From the NCBI RefSeq assembly GCF_000622005.1, contig NZ_JHWV01000016.1:1-62739 (forward strand): a DNA stretch of 62,739 nucleotides, read 5' to 3'. The notes under the pieces are model-generated. The model saw nothing but the letters and a program-made list of their open reading frames with translations, was not told where the DNA came from and did no database searches. This DNA is from Anaerovibrio sp. RM50 (lineage in GTDB: Bacteria; Bacillota; Negativicutes; Selenomonadales; Selenomonadaceae). Shown in pieces: positions 1 through 8,717 of the stretch. Every line of letters begins with the position of its first letter. Within the stretch, counting starts at the first letter, position 1. The position numbers were made by a program, and so were the translations under genes.

Positions 1-120
1 TTTTGCGTTGCCAGCAATACTTAATGAGATTGAGCCATAGGCGAAAATCGAATTTAGTAGTGCTCACTTACGAAGTGTGCGTAGAAAACCTTCGGCAAAG
101 TCTTATTTTATCTTATTTTA
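1..120. other. 5' flank with small hairpin and tandem decamer
   Basis: No gene could be supported here. Bases 62-80 form a hairpin (8-bp arms with one mismatch around ACG) with no T-run after it. Bases 101-120 are a perfect tandem copy of TCTTATTTTA directly before the GAGGAGGT ribosome site of the first gene. The tract probably holds the leader of the small-protein cluster, but no convincing -35/-10 pair was seen. Confidence 0.3.
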
Positions 121-135
121 TGAGGAGGTTTTAGT

Positions 136-354
136 ATGACCAAAAAGATTAAAGTAACCAGTTCCATGCGGCTTCAGGTAATCACTGAGTCCGTTAACGG
201 CAAGGAAACCTACAAGACTGTAGCTTTTTCCGGCATTGACTCCAAGATTTCCGATGACGATTTCATGGAGCTGGCAGAGGCTCTTAACTCCCTTATGGAG
301 TATAGTCTGAGCAATGTAGGTAGAGTGAACAGCTATTCCCTTGTTACCGAGTAA
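136..354 (+). CDS. DUF1659 family small protein
   Basis: A 72-residue protein without signal peptide or membrane segment. The pattern (basic N-terminus, a central TYKTVAFSGI strand, then the helical stretch DDDFMELAEALNSLMEY) matches my recollection of DUF1659, a family of unknown function in Bacillota. The ATG follows GAGGAGGT at about 8 nt. It sits 20 nt before a DUF2922 gene and is followed by a YvrJ gene, the usual neighbours of this family. The function is not known and none is assigned. Confidence 0.75.
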   Translation: MTKKIKVTSSMRLQVITESVNGKETYKTVAFSGIDSKISDDDFMELAEALNSLMEYSLSNVGRVNSYSLVTE

Positions 355-374
355 TGGAAGGAGGACGATGAATT

Positions 375-581
375 ATGGCACAGAAACTTTATTGCGAGTA
401 TGAACTCGATAATGATCCTAAGAAGATCAAGACCGTCATTGTTGCAAATCCCGCTGAGGGCATTACCAAGGCAGACGTTCTGGCAGTAATGCAGAAGTTC
501 GTTGACAAGAAGGCTTATGCTGAGGTCACTGGCGTACATGACGCATATCTCAAGGAGACCGTTGTCACCAAGTTGGCCTAA
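375..581 (+). CDS. DUF2922 family small protein
   Basis: A 68-residue soluble protein of the DUF2922 type (MAQKLYCEYELD start, central NPAEGITKADVLAVMQKFVD helix, C-terminal strand). Its start lies behind GAAGGAGGACG, 20 nt after the DUF1659 gene, so the two are surely co-transcribed. An intrinsic terminator follows its stop. DUF1659 and DUF2922 proteins have similar size and are normally paired; a complex is possible but is an inference. The function is unknown. Confidence 0.75.
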   Translation: MAQKLYCEYELDNDPKKIKTVIVANPAEGITKADVLAVMQKFVDKKAYAEVTGVHDAYLKETVVTKLA

Positions 582-597
582 GAAGGCCTAGTGATTG

Positions 598-636
598 CCC
601 CTCTGCTCGCCCTGTGGCCTGCAGGGGGGTTTTCTT
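598..636 (+). terminator. Rho-independent terminator between DUF2922 and yvrJ
   Basis: Nine-base arms CCCCTCTGC and GCAGGGGGG (one G-T wobble) around a 14-nt loop, followed by TTTTCTT. It would uncouple the two soluble small proteins from the YvrJ peptide or allow partial read-through. Confidence 0.75.
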
Positions 637-656
637 GATAAAGGAGGAGTAAACCT

Positions 657-806
657 ATGGAAGAAACGATTTTATCGGCAGTCAGCACCGTAGGCTTTCC
701 AATAGTAATAACCTTTTATCTGCTGATAAGGTTCCAGACTACCATGGACAAGTTCTGCGACAAGCTGGATGCCCTGATACTGGAAATCCGCAAGGAACAC
801 TCGTAA
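657..806 (+). CDS. YvrJ family small membrane protein
   Basis: A 49-residue protein starting MEETILSAVSTVGFPIVITF and ending RKEHS. One hydrophobic membrane segment (about residues 7-24) is followed by a charged amphipathic tail (MDKFCDKLDALILEIRKE). This is the YvrJ family layout and it follows DUF1659 and DUF2922 as in other Bacillota. The ribosome site AAAGGAGGAG lies 6 nt before the ATG. The layout resembles small holin-like or membrane-anchoring peptides, but no function is established. Confidence 0.8.
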   Translation: MEETILSAVSTVGFPIVITFYLLIRFQTTMDKFCDKLDALILEIRKEHS

Positions 807-818
807 AGCAGTCAGCCA

Positions 819-875
819 AACTGCCGCCCCGCAAACTACGAACCCAGTAGCTGCGCGGTGTGGCAGTTTTCTTTT
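819..875 (+). terminator. Terminator after yvrJ
   Basis: Arms AACTGCCGCCCCGC and GCGGTGTGGCAGTT pair over 14 positions with one wobble and one mismatch, followed by TTCTTTT. It closes the small-protein transcription unit. Confidence 0.75.
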
Positions 876-1082
876 GCGCCTGGTACATCCAAAGTACAGC
901 CAAAAAAATAATCCGTGTTGCCATGCCTAAAATTTAGGTGGTGGTTTCACGGATTTTTGTGATTTTCTCCCATTCCCCACTTTGCCCCTCAAAATTGGTC
1001 AAAAAATGGGATGGTGTTGTCTCGTGGTGTCTCGTATTTTCCCCATTGCAACCCTATTGCAACCTTTTAGGGGAAAACCGAA
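876..1082. other. Gene-free stretch between yvrJ and tRNA-Leu
   Basis: No gene is supported. Short local repeats occur: TGTCTCGTGGTGTCTCGT around 1016-1033 and CATTGCAACC/TATTGCAACC around 1046-1065. This tract lies just beyond the 3' end of the tRNA-Leu gene, a common integration site. The minus-strand frame here could be a short remnant of an integrase C-terminus, but it is too short to support that. Confidence 0.3.
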
Positions 1083-1116
1083 CAAAAAAGAACGGCCCCC
1101 GATTCCTCGGAGGCCT
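1083..1116 (-). terminator. Terminator of tRNA-Leu
   Basis: Read on the minus strand, arms GGCCTCCGA and TCGGGGGCC (one wobble) around GGAA are followed by GTTCTTTTTTG. It lies 12 nt beyond the CCA end of the tRNA. Confidence 0.8.
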
Positions 1117-1127
1117 TTGATTTCAAG

Positions 1128-1216
1128 TGGTGCCGAAGGCCGGACTCGAACCGGCACGTATTTGCATACGGCAGATTTTGAGTCTGCTGCGTCTGCCAAT
1201 TCCGCCACTTCGGCAC
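1128..1216 (-). tRNA. tRNA-Leu (anticodon CAA)
   Basis: An 89-nt cloverleaf on the minus strand. The acceptor begins GTGCCGAAG and ends CTTCGGCACCA, so CCA is encoded. The anticodon loop is CTCAAAA between GCAGA and TCTGC, giving CAA (reads UUG). The long variable arm expected of class II tRNA-Leu is present, and the T-arm contains GGTTCGAGTCC. Confidence 0.95.
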
Positions 1217-1297
1217 TTTTTAGGTTATGCAACTGCGTCACACAACAGTGCTATGTTAACATGATATGCCAATATTGTCAACTGTTTTGGCATAATA

Positions 1298-4200
1298 CTA
1301 ACGATTATATTTCTCTGCCAGCTCTGCCAACCATTGGGCTGTATCTGACATCAGGGCTCCTGGCAGCATTCTCCAGCTCCAGTTGCCTCCGGAGGTTCCC
1401 GGCATGTTCATGCGGTTGTTGCCGTCAAGGGCCAAAATATCCCATACTGGGATAATGGCTGTACGGGCCCGTGATGCATAGGCGCGTTCCACCAGGGCTT
1501 TACAAAGGCTCTGGCTGTACTCCCCTTCATGTCCAAGGAGCTTGGCCACCGCATCCCTTGTTTCAATATCAATATCCTCATCAAGCCAACCCACCACTGT
1601 ATTATTATCATGGGTGCCGGTATAAACAATACAGTTTTCCGGCTCCACGTAATTAATTCTGTGGAATGCGTTGAAATGAAGCTCAAACTGCAATACCTTC
1701 ATACCAGGGAAGCCGCATTTTTCGCGGAGGGCCTCCACTTCATCAGTGATAATACCCAGATCCTCTGCCACTATTGGCATGCTGCCCAAAGCATTCTGGA
1801 TCTTGCCAAAAAAGTCCATACCAGGACCCTTCACCCATTCACCATCAATGGCAGTTTCCGCATCCCCGTCAATTTCCCAATAGGACTCGAAGCCGCGGAA
1901 GTGGTCAATACGGACCATGTTCACCTGCTCAAACATACGGCATAGACGGTTTATCCACCAACGGTATCCGTCCTTGGCCATTTCATCCCAATCATACTGA
2001 GGGTTGCCCCACAGCTGGCCGGTCTTGCTGAAGTAATCAGGAGGTACTCCCGCCACCTTCAGCGGTCTGCCATCCTTGTCCAACTTAAAGAGCTTCTGAT
2101 GGGACCATACATCAGCACTGTTCTGGGACACGAAGATCGGCATATCACCAAGTATCTTTATGCCCTTTCCGTTGGCATAAATCTTCAGCTCCTGCCACTG
2201 CTTGGAAAAGAGATACTGATAGAAGCATTCCCTGCCAATATCCTCAGCCAGTTCTTTTCTGGCTTTTTCCAATGCCTCCGGCTTACGGAGCCGCAAATCC
2301 TCCGGCCATTCAATCCAGCCCGCCTGAAGCTGCTGCTTTGAAATAGCCTTGAACAGGGCATATTCCTCCAGCCAATCCTCTTCCTGGCTGCAGAACCCTT
2401 CAAATACCGCCATATCATCAGCCTTGGCAGTGCTGAAGAAATTGTCTGCTGCCTTGGCCAGAAGCTTGCCCTTTATCTCACGGGCAAATTTATAATCCGT
2501 CTTATTCGTGGCTGGTCTTTCAGGAACCTTTATGTCTTCCTCTGTGAGAAGTCCCATATCCACCAGCTTTTCCAGGGATATGAGCATAGAATTGCCTGCA
2601 AAGGCAGATGGTGACGCATAAGGAGAATTGCAGTCATCCACCGGGGTGAGAGGCAATATCTGCCATATTTTCTGGTGTGCCTCCACCAAAAAGTCCACGA
2701 ACTCGAAGGCCCGCTTTCCCAGATCTCCCACGCCATATTTGGACGGGAAGCTGGTAGGGTGCATCAGCACACCACATTCCCTGTTGAACTTGGACTCCTT
2801 CTTTACACATCTGTAAATCTTCACGCTGAAAGGCTTCATTGATACGTGAAGCACATCACGTACCACCTTCAGCTCCCTGCCATCCCCGAAGACATTGACG
2901 AAGCTCCCTGCCCAAAGGTCGCGAACGTCCACGTAGACAGTGCGCATCTCCTTGCCCCGGTTCATGAGCACGAGAAAAACATCATTTTCCGCAGGCTCGC
3001 CAAAGACGTCCTTGCCGTTATCAATAACCCTTGCATAGCCATATATATCCCCGTCAGAATAAATAGGCAGGAACTTGCCTGTCTGCAGGGCCACATTTTC
3101 ATTTCTGAGGCGAATCAGCTGCTTATACCACTGGCGCAGCTCCTCGTCTCCGTTCTCCCAGTCATAAGGCAGACGGCAGAATGGATCCTTGAAGCCCTCC
3201 ATGCCGATTTCATCACCATAATAAATACACGGAACACCCGGGAAGGTCATCTGCCATGCGGCAGCCATCTTCAGACGCTTCTTTCCCAGCTTCAGCTTTT
3301 CCTCGTCAAGCTTGAAGGAGGCCTGAAATCTTTCCGGCATTCCCTCACAGGACGGTGCCTCACCCAAAAGAGTCAGTATGCGTTCACGATCATGGCTTCC
3401 CAAAAGATTCATCATGGCGTAGAAATTTTGGTCCGGATAATTTTCCTTAAGGCTCATTATTCTGCGGCTGATCTGATAGCCGTCACAATAGCCCAGCAGA
3501 AAATCCATTACCACTCTGCGGAAAGGATAATTCATGGCAGAATCAATCTCATAGCCACAGAGATAATGGCGATTCACACCGTAAGCCACCTTATTGGAGG
3601 CATCCTCCCACACCTCGCCGATAAGCACGGAGTCCGGATCTGTCTTTTTCAGCTCCTTGTAAAATGCCTGGCTGAATTTTTCCGGCAGCTCGTCAATAAC
3701 GTCCAAACGCCAGCCGCTGATGCCCTGCTTGTTCCAATAATGAAGAACACTGTCCTCTTTATGGATAATGTAGTCCATATAGGCTGGGGTTTCCTCCTTA
3801 ACATTAGGAAGATTGGTAAAGCCCCACCAGCTTTCATATTTGTCAGGATAATCTATAAAGCTGTACCAGCTGTAGTAAGGCGAATCCTTGCTCTGACAGG
3901 CACCAACGGAATCGTAGTTGCCGTATTTGTTGAAGTAAATACTGTCCTCGCCTGTATGGCTGAACACACCGTCCAAAATGAAGCGGATGCCCATTTCCTT
4001 GGCCTCAGCACAGAGCTGGGCAAATTCCTCATTTGTACCCAGAACCGGGTCCGTCTTCATGTAATTTCCCGTGTCATAATGATGGTTGCTGGCAGATTCA
4101 AATATGGGGTTAAGATAAACCACCGATATTCCCAAATCCTTTAAATAAGGGAGCTTTTCCCTTATGCCGGCAAAATTGCCCCCGAAGAAATCATAGGCAA

Positions 4201-4747
4201 TTATTTCCATGCTGTCCGGATCCTTGAAATAACGCGGCTTGTCCTTCCATGAGGCATGGTAGAGGGCATTTGGCTTCTCCACCATTTCATTCCCCTTGCG
4301 ATAAAATCTGTCGGGGAAAATCTGATACATTACGGAATGCTTAAACCAGTCAGGAGTTTTTGCTTCCTTATTATATACAGTAATCTGATAGGCAGCGTGG
4401 GGACAGTCGGCAAGCTGCCCTCTGCCCCCCAGCATTTCATCATTGTTGCTGTAAAAACACAACTGGCCATCCACATTGATTATAAAATAGTACCAGAGCA
4501 GGGTCCCCTTTTTGGGCATATTAATATACCCCTCATAATGCTCGCCGTCTTCCATGCGGGCCATGGTATAAATGGTTTCCCCCACCCGGTCTTCCCAGAG
4601 GCGGACTTTGACGCAGCCAATCTTGGTTTCACTGTCGGTTTCCACCTTCAGTCTCAGCCGCACCTTGCTTTCCGTTGCAGCCGCCCCCACCGGGAAGCGA
4701 TAAAATTCATTTTGTGAGTCGTGAACAATGTTTAGCAATGCAGCCAC
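1298..4747 (-). CDS. GH13 alpha-amylase/neopullulanase-like - GH77 4-alpha-glucanotransferase fusion
   Basis: A 1149-residue two-enzyme protein. Residues 1-125 look like a CBM34-type beta domain; about 135-645 is a GH13 barrel with ILDGVFSHTG, nucleophile D349 (GWRLD), acid/base E378 (GEVWED) and D453 (GSHD). From about residue 657 (CGVLMHPTSFPSKYGVGDLG) it is a complete MalQ/GH77 domain with D948 (VRIDHFRG), E995 (VAEDLG) and D1047 (GTHDN). It probably opens and debranches or disproportionates maltodextrins released from glycogen in the cytoplasm; no signal peptide is seen. The GTG start sits 7 nt after GGAGG; an upstream ATG is out of frame. It is the last gene of the glycogen operon, 26 nt after glgA. 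The two enzymes are usually separate genes. Confidence 0.9.
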   Translation of the reverse strand: MAALLNIVHDSQNEFYRFPVGAAATESKVRLRLKVETDSETKIGCVKVRLWEDRVGETIYTMARMEDGEHYEGYINMPKKGTLLWYYFIINVDGQLCFYSNNDEMLGGRGQLADCPHAAYQITVYNKEAKTPDWFKHSVMYQIFPDRFYRKGNEMVEKPNALYHASWKDKPRYFKDPDSMEIIAYDFFGGNFAGIREKLPYLKDLGISVVYLNPIFESASNHHYDTGNYMKTDPVLGTNEEFAQLCAEAKEMGIRFILDGVFSHTGEDSIYFNKYGNYDSVGACQSKDSPYYSWYSFIDYPDKYESWWGFTNLPNVKEETPAYMDYIIHKEDSVLHYWNKQGISGWRLDVIDELPEKFSQAFYKELKKTDPDSVLIGEVWEDASNKVAYGVNRHYLCGYEIDSAMNYPFRRVVMDFLLGYCDGYQISRRIMSLKENYPDQNFYAMMNLLGSHDRERILTLLGEAPSCEGMPERFQASFKLDEEKLKLGKKRLKMAAAWQMTFPGVPCIYYGDEIGMEGFKDPFCRLPYDWENGDEELRQWYKQLIRLRNENVALQTGKFLPIYSDGDIYGYARVIDNGKDVFGEPAENDVFLVLMNRGKEMRTVYVDVRDLWAGSFVNVFGDGRELKVVRDVLHVSMKPFSVKIYRCVKKESKFNRECGVLMHPTSFPSKYGVGDLGKRAFEFVDFLVEAHQKIWQILPLTPVDDCNSPYASPSAFAGNSMLISLEKLVDMGLLTEEDIKVPERPATNKTDYKFAREIKGKLLAKAADNFFSTAKADDMAVFEGFCSQEEDWLEEYALFKAISKQQLQAGWIEWPEDLRLRKPEALEKARKELAEDIGRECFYQYLFSKQWQELKIYANGKGIKILGDMPIFVSQNSADVWSHQKLFKLDKDGRPLKVAGVPPDYFSKTGQLWGNPQYDWDEMAKDGYRWWINRLCRMFEQVNMVRIDHFRGFESYWEIDGDAETAIDGEWVKGPGMDFFGKIQNALGSMPIVAEDLGIITDEVEALREKCGFPGMKVLQFELHFNAFHRINYVEPENCIVYTGTHDNNTVVGWLDEDIDIETRDAVAKLLGHEGEYSQSLCKALVERAYASRARTAIIPVWDILALDGNNRMNMPGTSGGNWSWRMLPGALMSDTAQWLAELAEKYNR

Positions 4748-4773
4748 ATAATGACCTCCTCACAGCATATTAA

Positions 4774-6207
4774 TCAGGATAAAAGCTTATTATACATATC
4801 AATATATTCGCTTGCTGACTTCTTCCAATCGAAATTGGACTTAACGGCATTCCTCTGAAGCATGTGCCAAATCTGGATATTGTCATATTCCGTAAGGGCC
4901 CGCTTGATGCAGTACATCAGGTCATGGGCGTTGATGTTGGCAAAGGTGTAGCCGTTGCCGGTGTTATCATACTTGTTAAATGGTCTGATGGTATCCTTCA
5001 GGCCGCCAGTCTCACGGACAATTGGCACAGTACCATAGCGCAGGGCTATCATCTGGCCAATACCGCATGGCTCGTAGATTGATGGCATAAGGAAGAAATC
5101 CGCACTGCCGTAAATCTTCTGGGCCAAATCGTTGGAGAAGAAGATATTTACGGACACCTTTGTAGGGAAGCGCCACTGGAGCTCACGGAACCAATCCTCA
5201 TATACCTTGTCTCCGGTACCCAGAATAACAAACTGGCATTCCTCATGGGTCAGAAGCTCGTCCAGGATTCTGATAATGAGCTCAATGCCCTTGTTCTCCA
5301 CCAGACGGGAAACCATGGCCAGCATTGGAACACCACGATTTACAGGAAGTCCCAGCTGCTCCTGAAGTTTCTCCTTATTGTTAAGCTTCTTATCGAGGGA
5401 ATGGATATCAAAATTCTCATACAGATATTTGTCCGTTGCCGGATTAAATACTGAATTATCGATACCATTAACAATACCACGGATATCCTCACTGCGGGAG
5501 CGAAGCAGGCCGTCCAGATTCTCCCCGAAGAATTCGTACTGAATTTCCTGGGCATAGGTGCGGCTCACTGTGCTGATTTTATCAGCATATACAATACCGC
5601 CCTTCATGAAGTTTACACAATCATTAAACTCCAGATCGCCGTTGTTGAAATACTTCCAATCAAGTCCCAGTACATCTCCCATGATGTTCTTGTCGAAAAT
5701 GCCCTGATACTTCAAATTGTGAATGGAGAATACGGTCTTGATATTCTCATAACGGCTGTCCCCCTGGTGCTCCAGCTTAAGGAACACATTTACAAGTGCT
5801 GCGTGCCAGTCATTGCTGTTGATAATATCTGGCCAGAAATCCATGGTTGGCAGCAGATTCAGCACCGCACGGGAGAAGAAGGAAAATCTCTCTGCATCAT
5901 CATAGTAGCCATAAAGGCCATCACGATAGAAATACTCCTGATTGTCTACAAAATAATAGGTAACGCCTTCATATTCCAGCTTGTCCACACCGGCATATTT
6001 TTCACGCCAGGAAACTGGCACAGTTATATCCCCAACATGCTCCATCAGATTGCGGAATTCCTCCGGAATATTGCTGTACTTAGGCAGAATAACCCGTGCG
6101 TCAACCCCTTCAGCCTTCAGATATTTAGGCAGGGAACCGGCCACGTCAGCCAATCCGCCAGTTTTAATAAAAGGAACTGCTTCAGAAACTACATACAATA
6201 CTTTCAT
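4774..6207 (-). CDS. glgA: Glycogen synthase (ADP-glucose), GT5
   Basis: A 477-residue enzyme transferring glucose from ADP-glucose to growing alpha-1,4-glucan. The N-terminal ADP-glucose loop KTGGLADV is present, and the C-terminal GT-B domain carries MPSIYEPCGIGQMIA followed by VRETGGLKDT, as in bacterial GlgA. I chose the ATG of MKVLYVVSEAVPF, 8 nt after AGAGAGG; an in-frame GTG three codons upstream overlaps that ribosome site. It lies 15 nt after glgB and 26 nt before the amylase-MalQ gene. Confidence 0.95.
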   Translation of the reverse strand: MKVLYVVSEAVPFIKTGGLADVAGSLPKYLKAEGVDARVILPKYSNIPEEFRNLMEHVGDITVPVSWREKYAGVDKLEYEGVTYYFVDNQEYFYRDGLYGYYDDAERFSFFSRAVLNLLPTMDFWPDIINSNDWHAALVNVFLKLEHQGDSRYENIKTVFSIHNLKYQGIFDKNIMGDVLGLDWKYFNNGDLEFNDCVNFMKGGIVYADKISTVSRTYAQEIQYEFFGENLDGLLRSRSEDIRGIVNGIDNSVFNPATDKYLYENFDIHSLDKKLNNKEKLQEQLGLPVNRGVPMLAMVSRLVENKGIELIIRILDELLTHEECQFVILGTGDKVYEDWFRELQWRFPTKVSVNIFFSNDLAQKIYGSADFFLMPSIYEPCGIGQMIALRYGTVPIVRETGGLKDTIRPFNKYDNTGNGYTFANINAHDLMYCIKRALTEYDNIQIWHMLQRNAVKSNFDWKKSASEYIDMYNKLLS

Positions 6208-6222
6208 AACTTGCACCTCTCT

Positions 6223-8706
6223 CTATGCATCGGCCTTCTTCCGACCCCTGGTTGTTTTCTTAGGCTTCTCACTTACTTCTTTTTCATCCTTGGCCTTTGT
6301 CGTTGCGGCCTTACGGGTCCGGGTTTTTGGCTTTGCTTCAGTTTCAGCCTCCTGGGCAGCTGCCTTTGGTTTTCTGCCCCTGGTAGTCTTTGGCTTGGCT
6401 TCCTTTTCCCCTTCGTCTTCAGCCTTTGCGGCAGTTTTTCTTGTTCTGGTTGTCTTTGGCTTGGCTTCTGCTTCTTCCGTAGCCTCTGCCTTTGGCTTTC
6501 TGCCTCTGGTGGTCTTTGGCTTGGTTTCTGCTTCTTCCTCAGCCTTTACGACAGTTTTTCTCGTTCTCGTTGTCTTAGGCTTGGTTTCTTTTTCTTCCGT
6601 AGCCGTTGCCTTTGGCTTTCTGCCTCTGGTGGTCTTTGGCTTGGTTTCTGCCTCTTCCTCAGCCTTGGCAGCCGCCTTTGTGGTTGCTGTCTTCTTGGCT
6701 GTGGTGGTTTTCTTTTCAGCAGTTGCAGTTTTCTTTGCAGTTGCTGTCTTGGTAGTTGTGGTCTTCTTTGCGGTGGTCTTGCGGGTGGTCTTCTTCACCC
6801 CATCACCGCTGGGGGACTGCAATTCCAGATAAATGGTTGCCAAAGGCGGTACTGTTACCAAAATGGAGTTTTCTTTCCCCTGCCATGGCACATCCTCGGA
6901 AATAATGTCATAATCATTTAATACATTGGAGCCACCAAATTCCTCGGCATCACTGTTGAATACTTCGCGGTAAACTCCTGCCATAGGAACACCAAAGCGG
7001 TAGCCGTGGCGCACCTCCGGGGTGAAGTTTGTAATAGCTATTACGAAGGAACCATCCTCCGCTTTACGAATAAAGGATACCAAACTGTCATCAGCATTAT
7101 CACAATCAAGCCACTCAAAGCCTCTCCAGTCAAAATCCACCTCCCACAGGGCTTTGTGGTCAACGTAAAATTTATTAAGGGCTCTTGAATACTCCAGCAT
7201 CTGGGTGTGCTTTTCGTACTGCTCCACCAGATGCCAGTCAAGGCTGTCATCAAAATTCCATTCAATAAACTGACCAAACTCGCCGCCCATAAAGAGCAGC
7301 TTCTTGCCAGGGTGGGACATCCAATAGCCAAAGAAGGCGCGGAGTCCCGCAAATTTCTGCCAGTAGTCACCAGGCATTTTGCTGATAAGGGAACACTTGC
7401 CGTGAACCACTTCATCATGGGACAAAGGCAATACAAAGTTCTCGCTGAAGGCATACATCAGAGAGAAGGTAACCTTGTCATGGTGCCACTTGCGGTAAAT
7501 AGGATCAAGGCTTACATAACGGAGAATATCGTTCATCCAGCCCATGTTCCACTTGTAGTTGAAGCCCATACCGCCCATGTAAACAGGCTTGGAAATATTT
7601 GGCCATGAGGTGGACTCCTCGGCAATCATCAGAGCCTGCGGGAAGCTCTTAAATACGGCCTCATTGAGCTTATGGAGGAAGTCAATGGCCTCCAGATTGC
7701 CATCGCCGCCAAATTTATTTGGTACCCAGTCCCCGTCCTGACGGCCGTAGTTCAGATAGAGCATATTGGCCACGGCGTCAATGCGCAGACCGTCAATATG
7801 ATACTGATCCATCCAGAACATGGCATTGGAAATAAGGAAGCTCTGGACCTCAGTGCGGCCATAGTCAAAGTTTACAGTACCCCAGCCCGCATTATCTGCC
7901 CGCTGGATATTGTCGGATTCGTAAAGGTTGGTGCCATCAAAGTCACGAAGGCCCTGGTTATCCTTGCAGAAATGGCCAGGAACCCAGTCCATAATAATGC
8001 CGATACCATTTTGATGGGCTCTGTCCACCAGATAACGGAACTCGTCCGGCTTGCCATAACGGCTGGTTACAGCATAGTAGCCAGTGGCCTGATAGCCCCA
8101 GGAGCCATCAAATGGATGCTCGCAAAGAGGCATCAGCTCAATATGGGTGTAGTTCATGCTCTTTACATAGTCCACCAGCTGGTCAGCCATATCCATGTAG
8201 GAGAGGTATTCCCCGTCAGGGGTACGTCTCCATGAGCCAAGATGCACCTCATAGGTGAGCATTGGACGGCTGTAGGAAGGATGGTCCTCCTTAAACTTGG
8301 CCCACTTGCTGTCCTTCCACTTATAGTGGTTCATGTCATAGACGATGGAAGCAGTCTCCGGCTTTTTCTCAGCAAAGAAACCATAAGGGTCAGCTTTCAT
8401 AATATGAGGACCCTCATGCTGTGGCAAAATAGCGTATTTGTATACAGTGCCCTCTCCCAGATCCGGGATAAAGAGGTTCCAGATTTCTCCGTCCCCCAGC
8501 TTGGACATCTTATTTACCCTTGTATCCCAGTTGTTGAAATCGCCCACAACTGAAACTTCCTTGGCATGAGGTGCCCAGACGGTAAATCTTACGCCCTTTT
8601 TGCCATCCTGCTCCATTATATGGGCGCCAAGCATTTCATAGGCACGGAAATTGGTTCCCTGATGGAACAAAAACAGATCAAACTCACTTAATTCAGATGT
8701 ATTCAT
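6223..8706 (-). CDS. glgB: 1,4-alpha-glucan branching enzyme with long AT-hook-like C-terminal tail
   Basis: An 827-residue GH13/CBM48 enzyme. The CBM48 module spans about residues 25-125; the catalytic barrel has nucleophile D310 (DGLRID), acid/base E363 (IAEE) and D431 (LSHDEV); the beta domain ends near residue 632. A normal enzyme of this class ends there. Here about 190 extra residues follow: first a Thr/Lys/Ala stretch (637-680), then seven units of about 20 residues starting KPKTTR that alternate RGRKPKA and RTRKT, separated by Glu-rich spacers, ending RGRKKADA. RGRKP is the core of eukaryotic AT-hooks. The ATG follows AGAGGGG. It sits 11 nt after glgP in the operon. Confidence 0.95.
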   Translation of the reverse strand: MNTSELSEFDLFLFHQGTNFRAYEMLGAHIMEQDGKKGVRFTVWAPHAKEVSVVGDFNNWDTRVNKMSKLGDGEIWNLFIPDLGEGTVYKYAILPQHEGPHIMKADPYGFFAEKKPETASIVYDMNHYKWKDSKWAKFKEDHPSYSRPMLTYEVHLGSWRRTPDGEYLSYMDMADQLVDYVKSMNYTHIELMPLCEHPFDGSWGYQATGYYAVTSRYGKPDEFRYLVDRAHQNGIGIIMDWVPGHFCKDNQGLRDFDGTNLYESDNIQRADNAGWGTVNFDYGRTEVQSFLISNAMFWMDQYHIDGLRIDAVANMLYLNYGRQDGDWVPNKFGGDGNLEAIDFLHKLNEAVFKSFPQALMIAEESTSWPNISKPVYMGGMGFNYKWNMGWMNDILRYVSLDPIYRKWHHDKVTFSLMYAFSENFVLPLSHDEVVHGKCSLISKMPGDYWQKFAGLRAFFGYWMSHPGKKLLFMGGEFGQFIEWNFDDSLDWHLVEQYEKHTQMLEYSRALNKFYVDHKALWEVDFDWRGFEWLDCDNADDSLVSFIRKAEDGSFVIAITNFTPEVRHGYRFGVPMAGVYREVFNSDAEEFGGSNVLNDYDIISEDVPWQGKENSILVTVPPLATIYLELQSPSGDGVKKTTRKTTAKKTTTTKTATAKKTATAEKKTTTAKKTATTKAAAKAEEEAETKPKTTRGRKPKATATEEKETKPKTTRTRKTVVKAEEEAETKPKTTRGRKPKAEATEEAEAKPKTTRTRKTAAKAEDEGEKEAKPKTTRGRKPKAAAQEAETEAKPKTRTRKAATTKAKDEKEVSEKPKKTTRGRKKADA
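6226..6642 (-). repeat. Coding repeats in the glgB tail
   Basis: About seven imperfect units of roughly 60 bp encode alternating KPKTTRGRKPKA and KPKTTRTRKT modules with acidic spacers (residues 689-827). Units are similar at both DNA and protein level, so recent duplication or slippage is likely and copy number may vary between strains. Confidence 0.85.
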
Positions 8707-8717
8707 GTAAACCCCTC

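Noticed and set aside
1000-1127. Possible integrase C-terminal remnant beside tRNA-Leu
   Set aside because: Only about 20 codons, no catalytic residues; cannot be told from chance.
2846-4144. Long open plus-strand frame (432 codons) opposite the amylase gene
   Set aside because: Antisense shadow of a gene with complete GH13 motifs; no ribosome site and no recognisable domain.
6226-6642. Regular ~60-bp repeats that might suggest a CRISPR or satellite array
   Set aside because: Repeats are in frame inside glgB, imperfect, and without unique spacers.
5719-6921. Plus-strand frame of 400 codons rich in Leu, Cys, Gly and Ser opposite glgA/glgB
   Set aside because: Its low-complexity repeats are only the reverse complement of the Lys/Thr/Arg tail codons of glgB.
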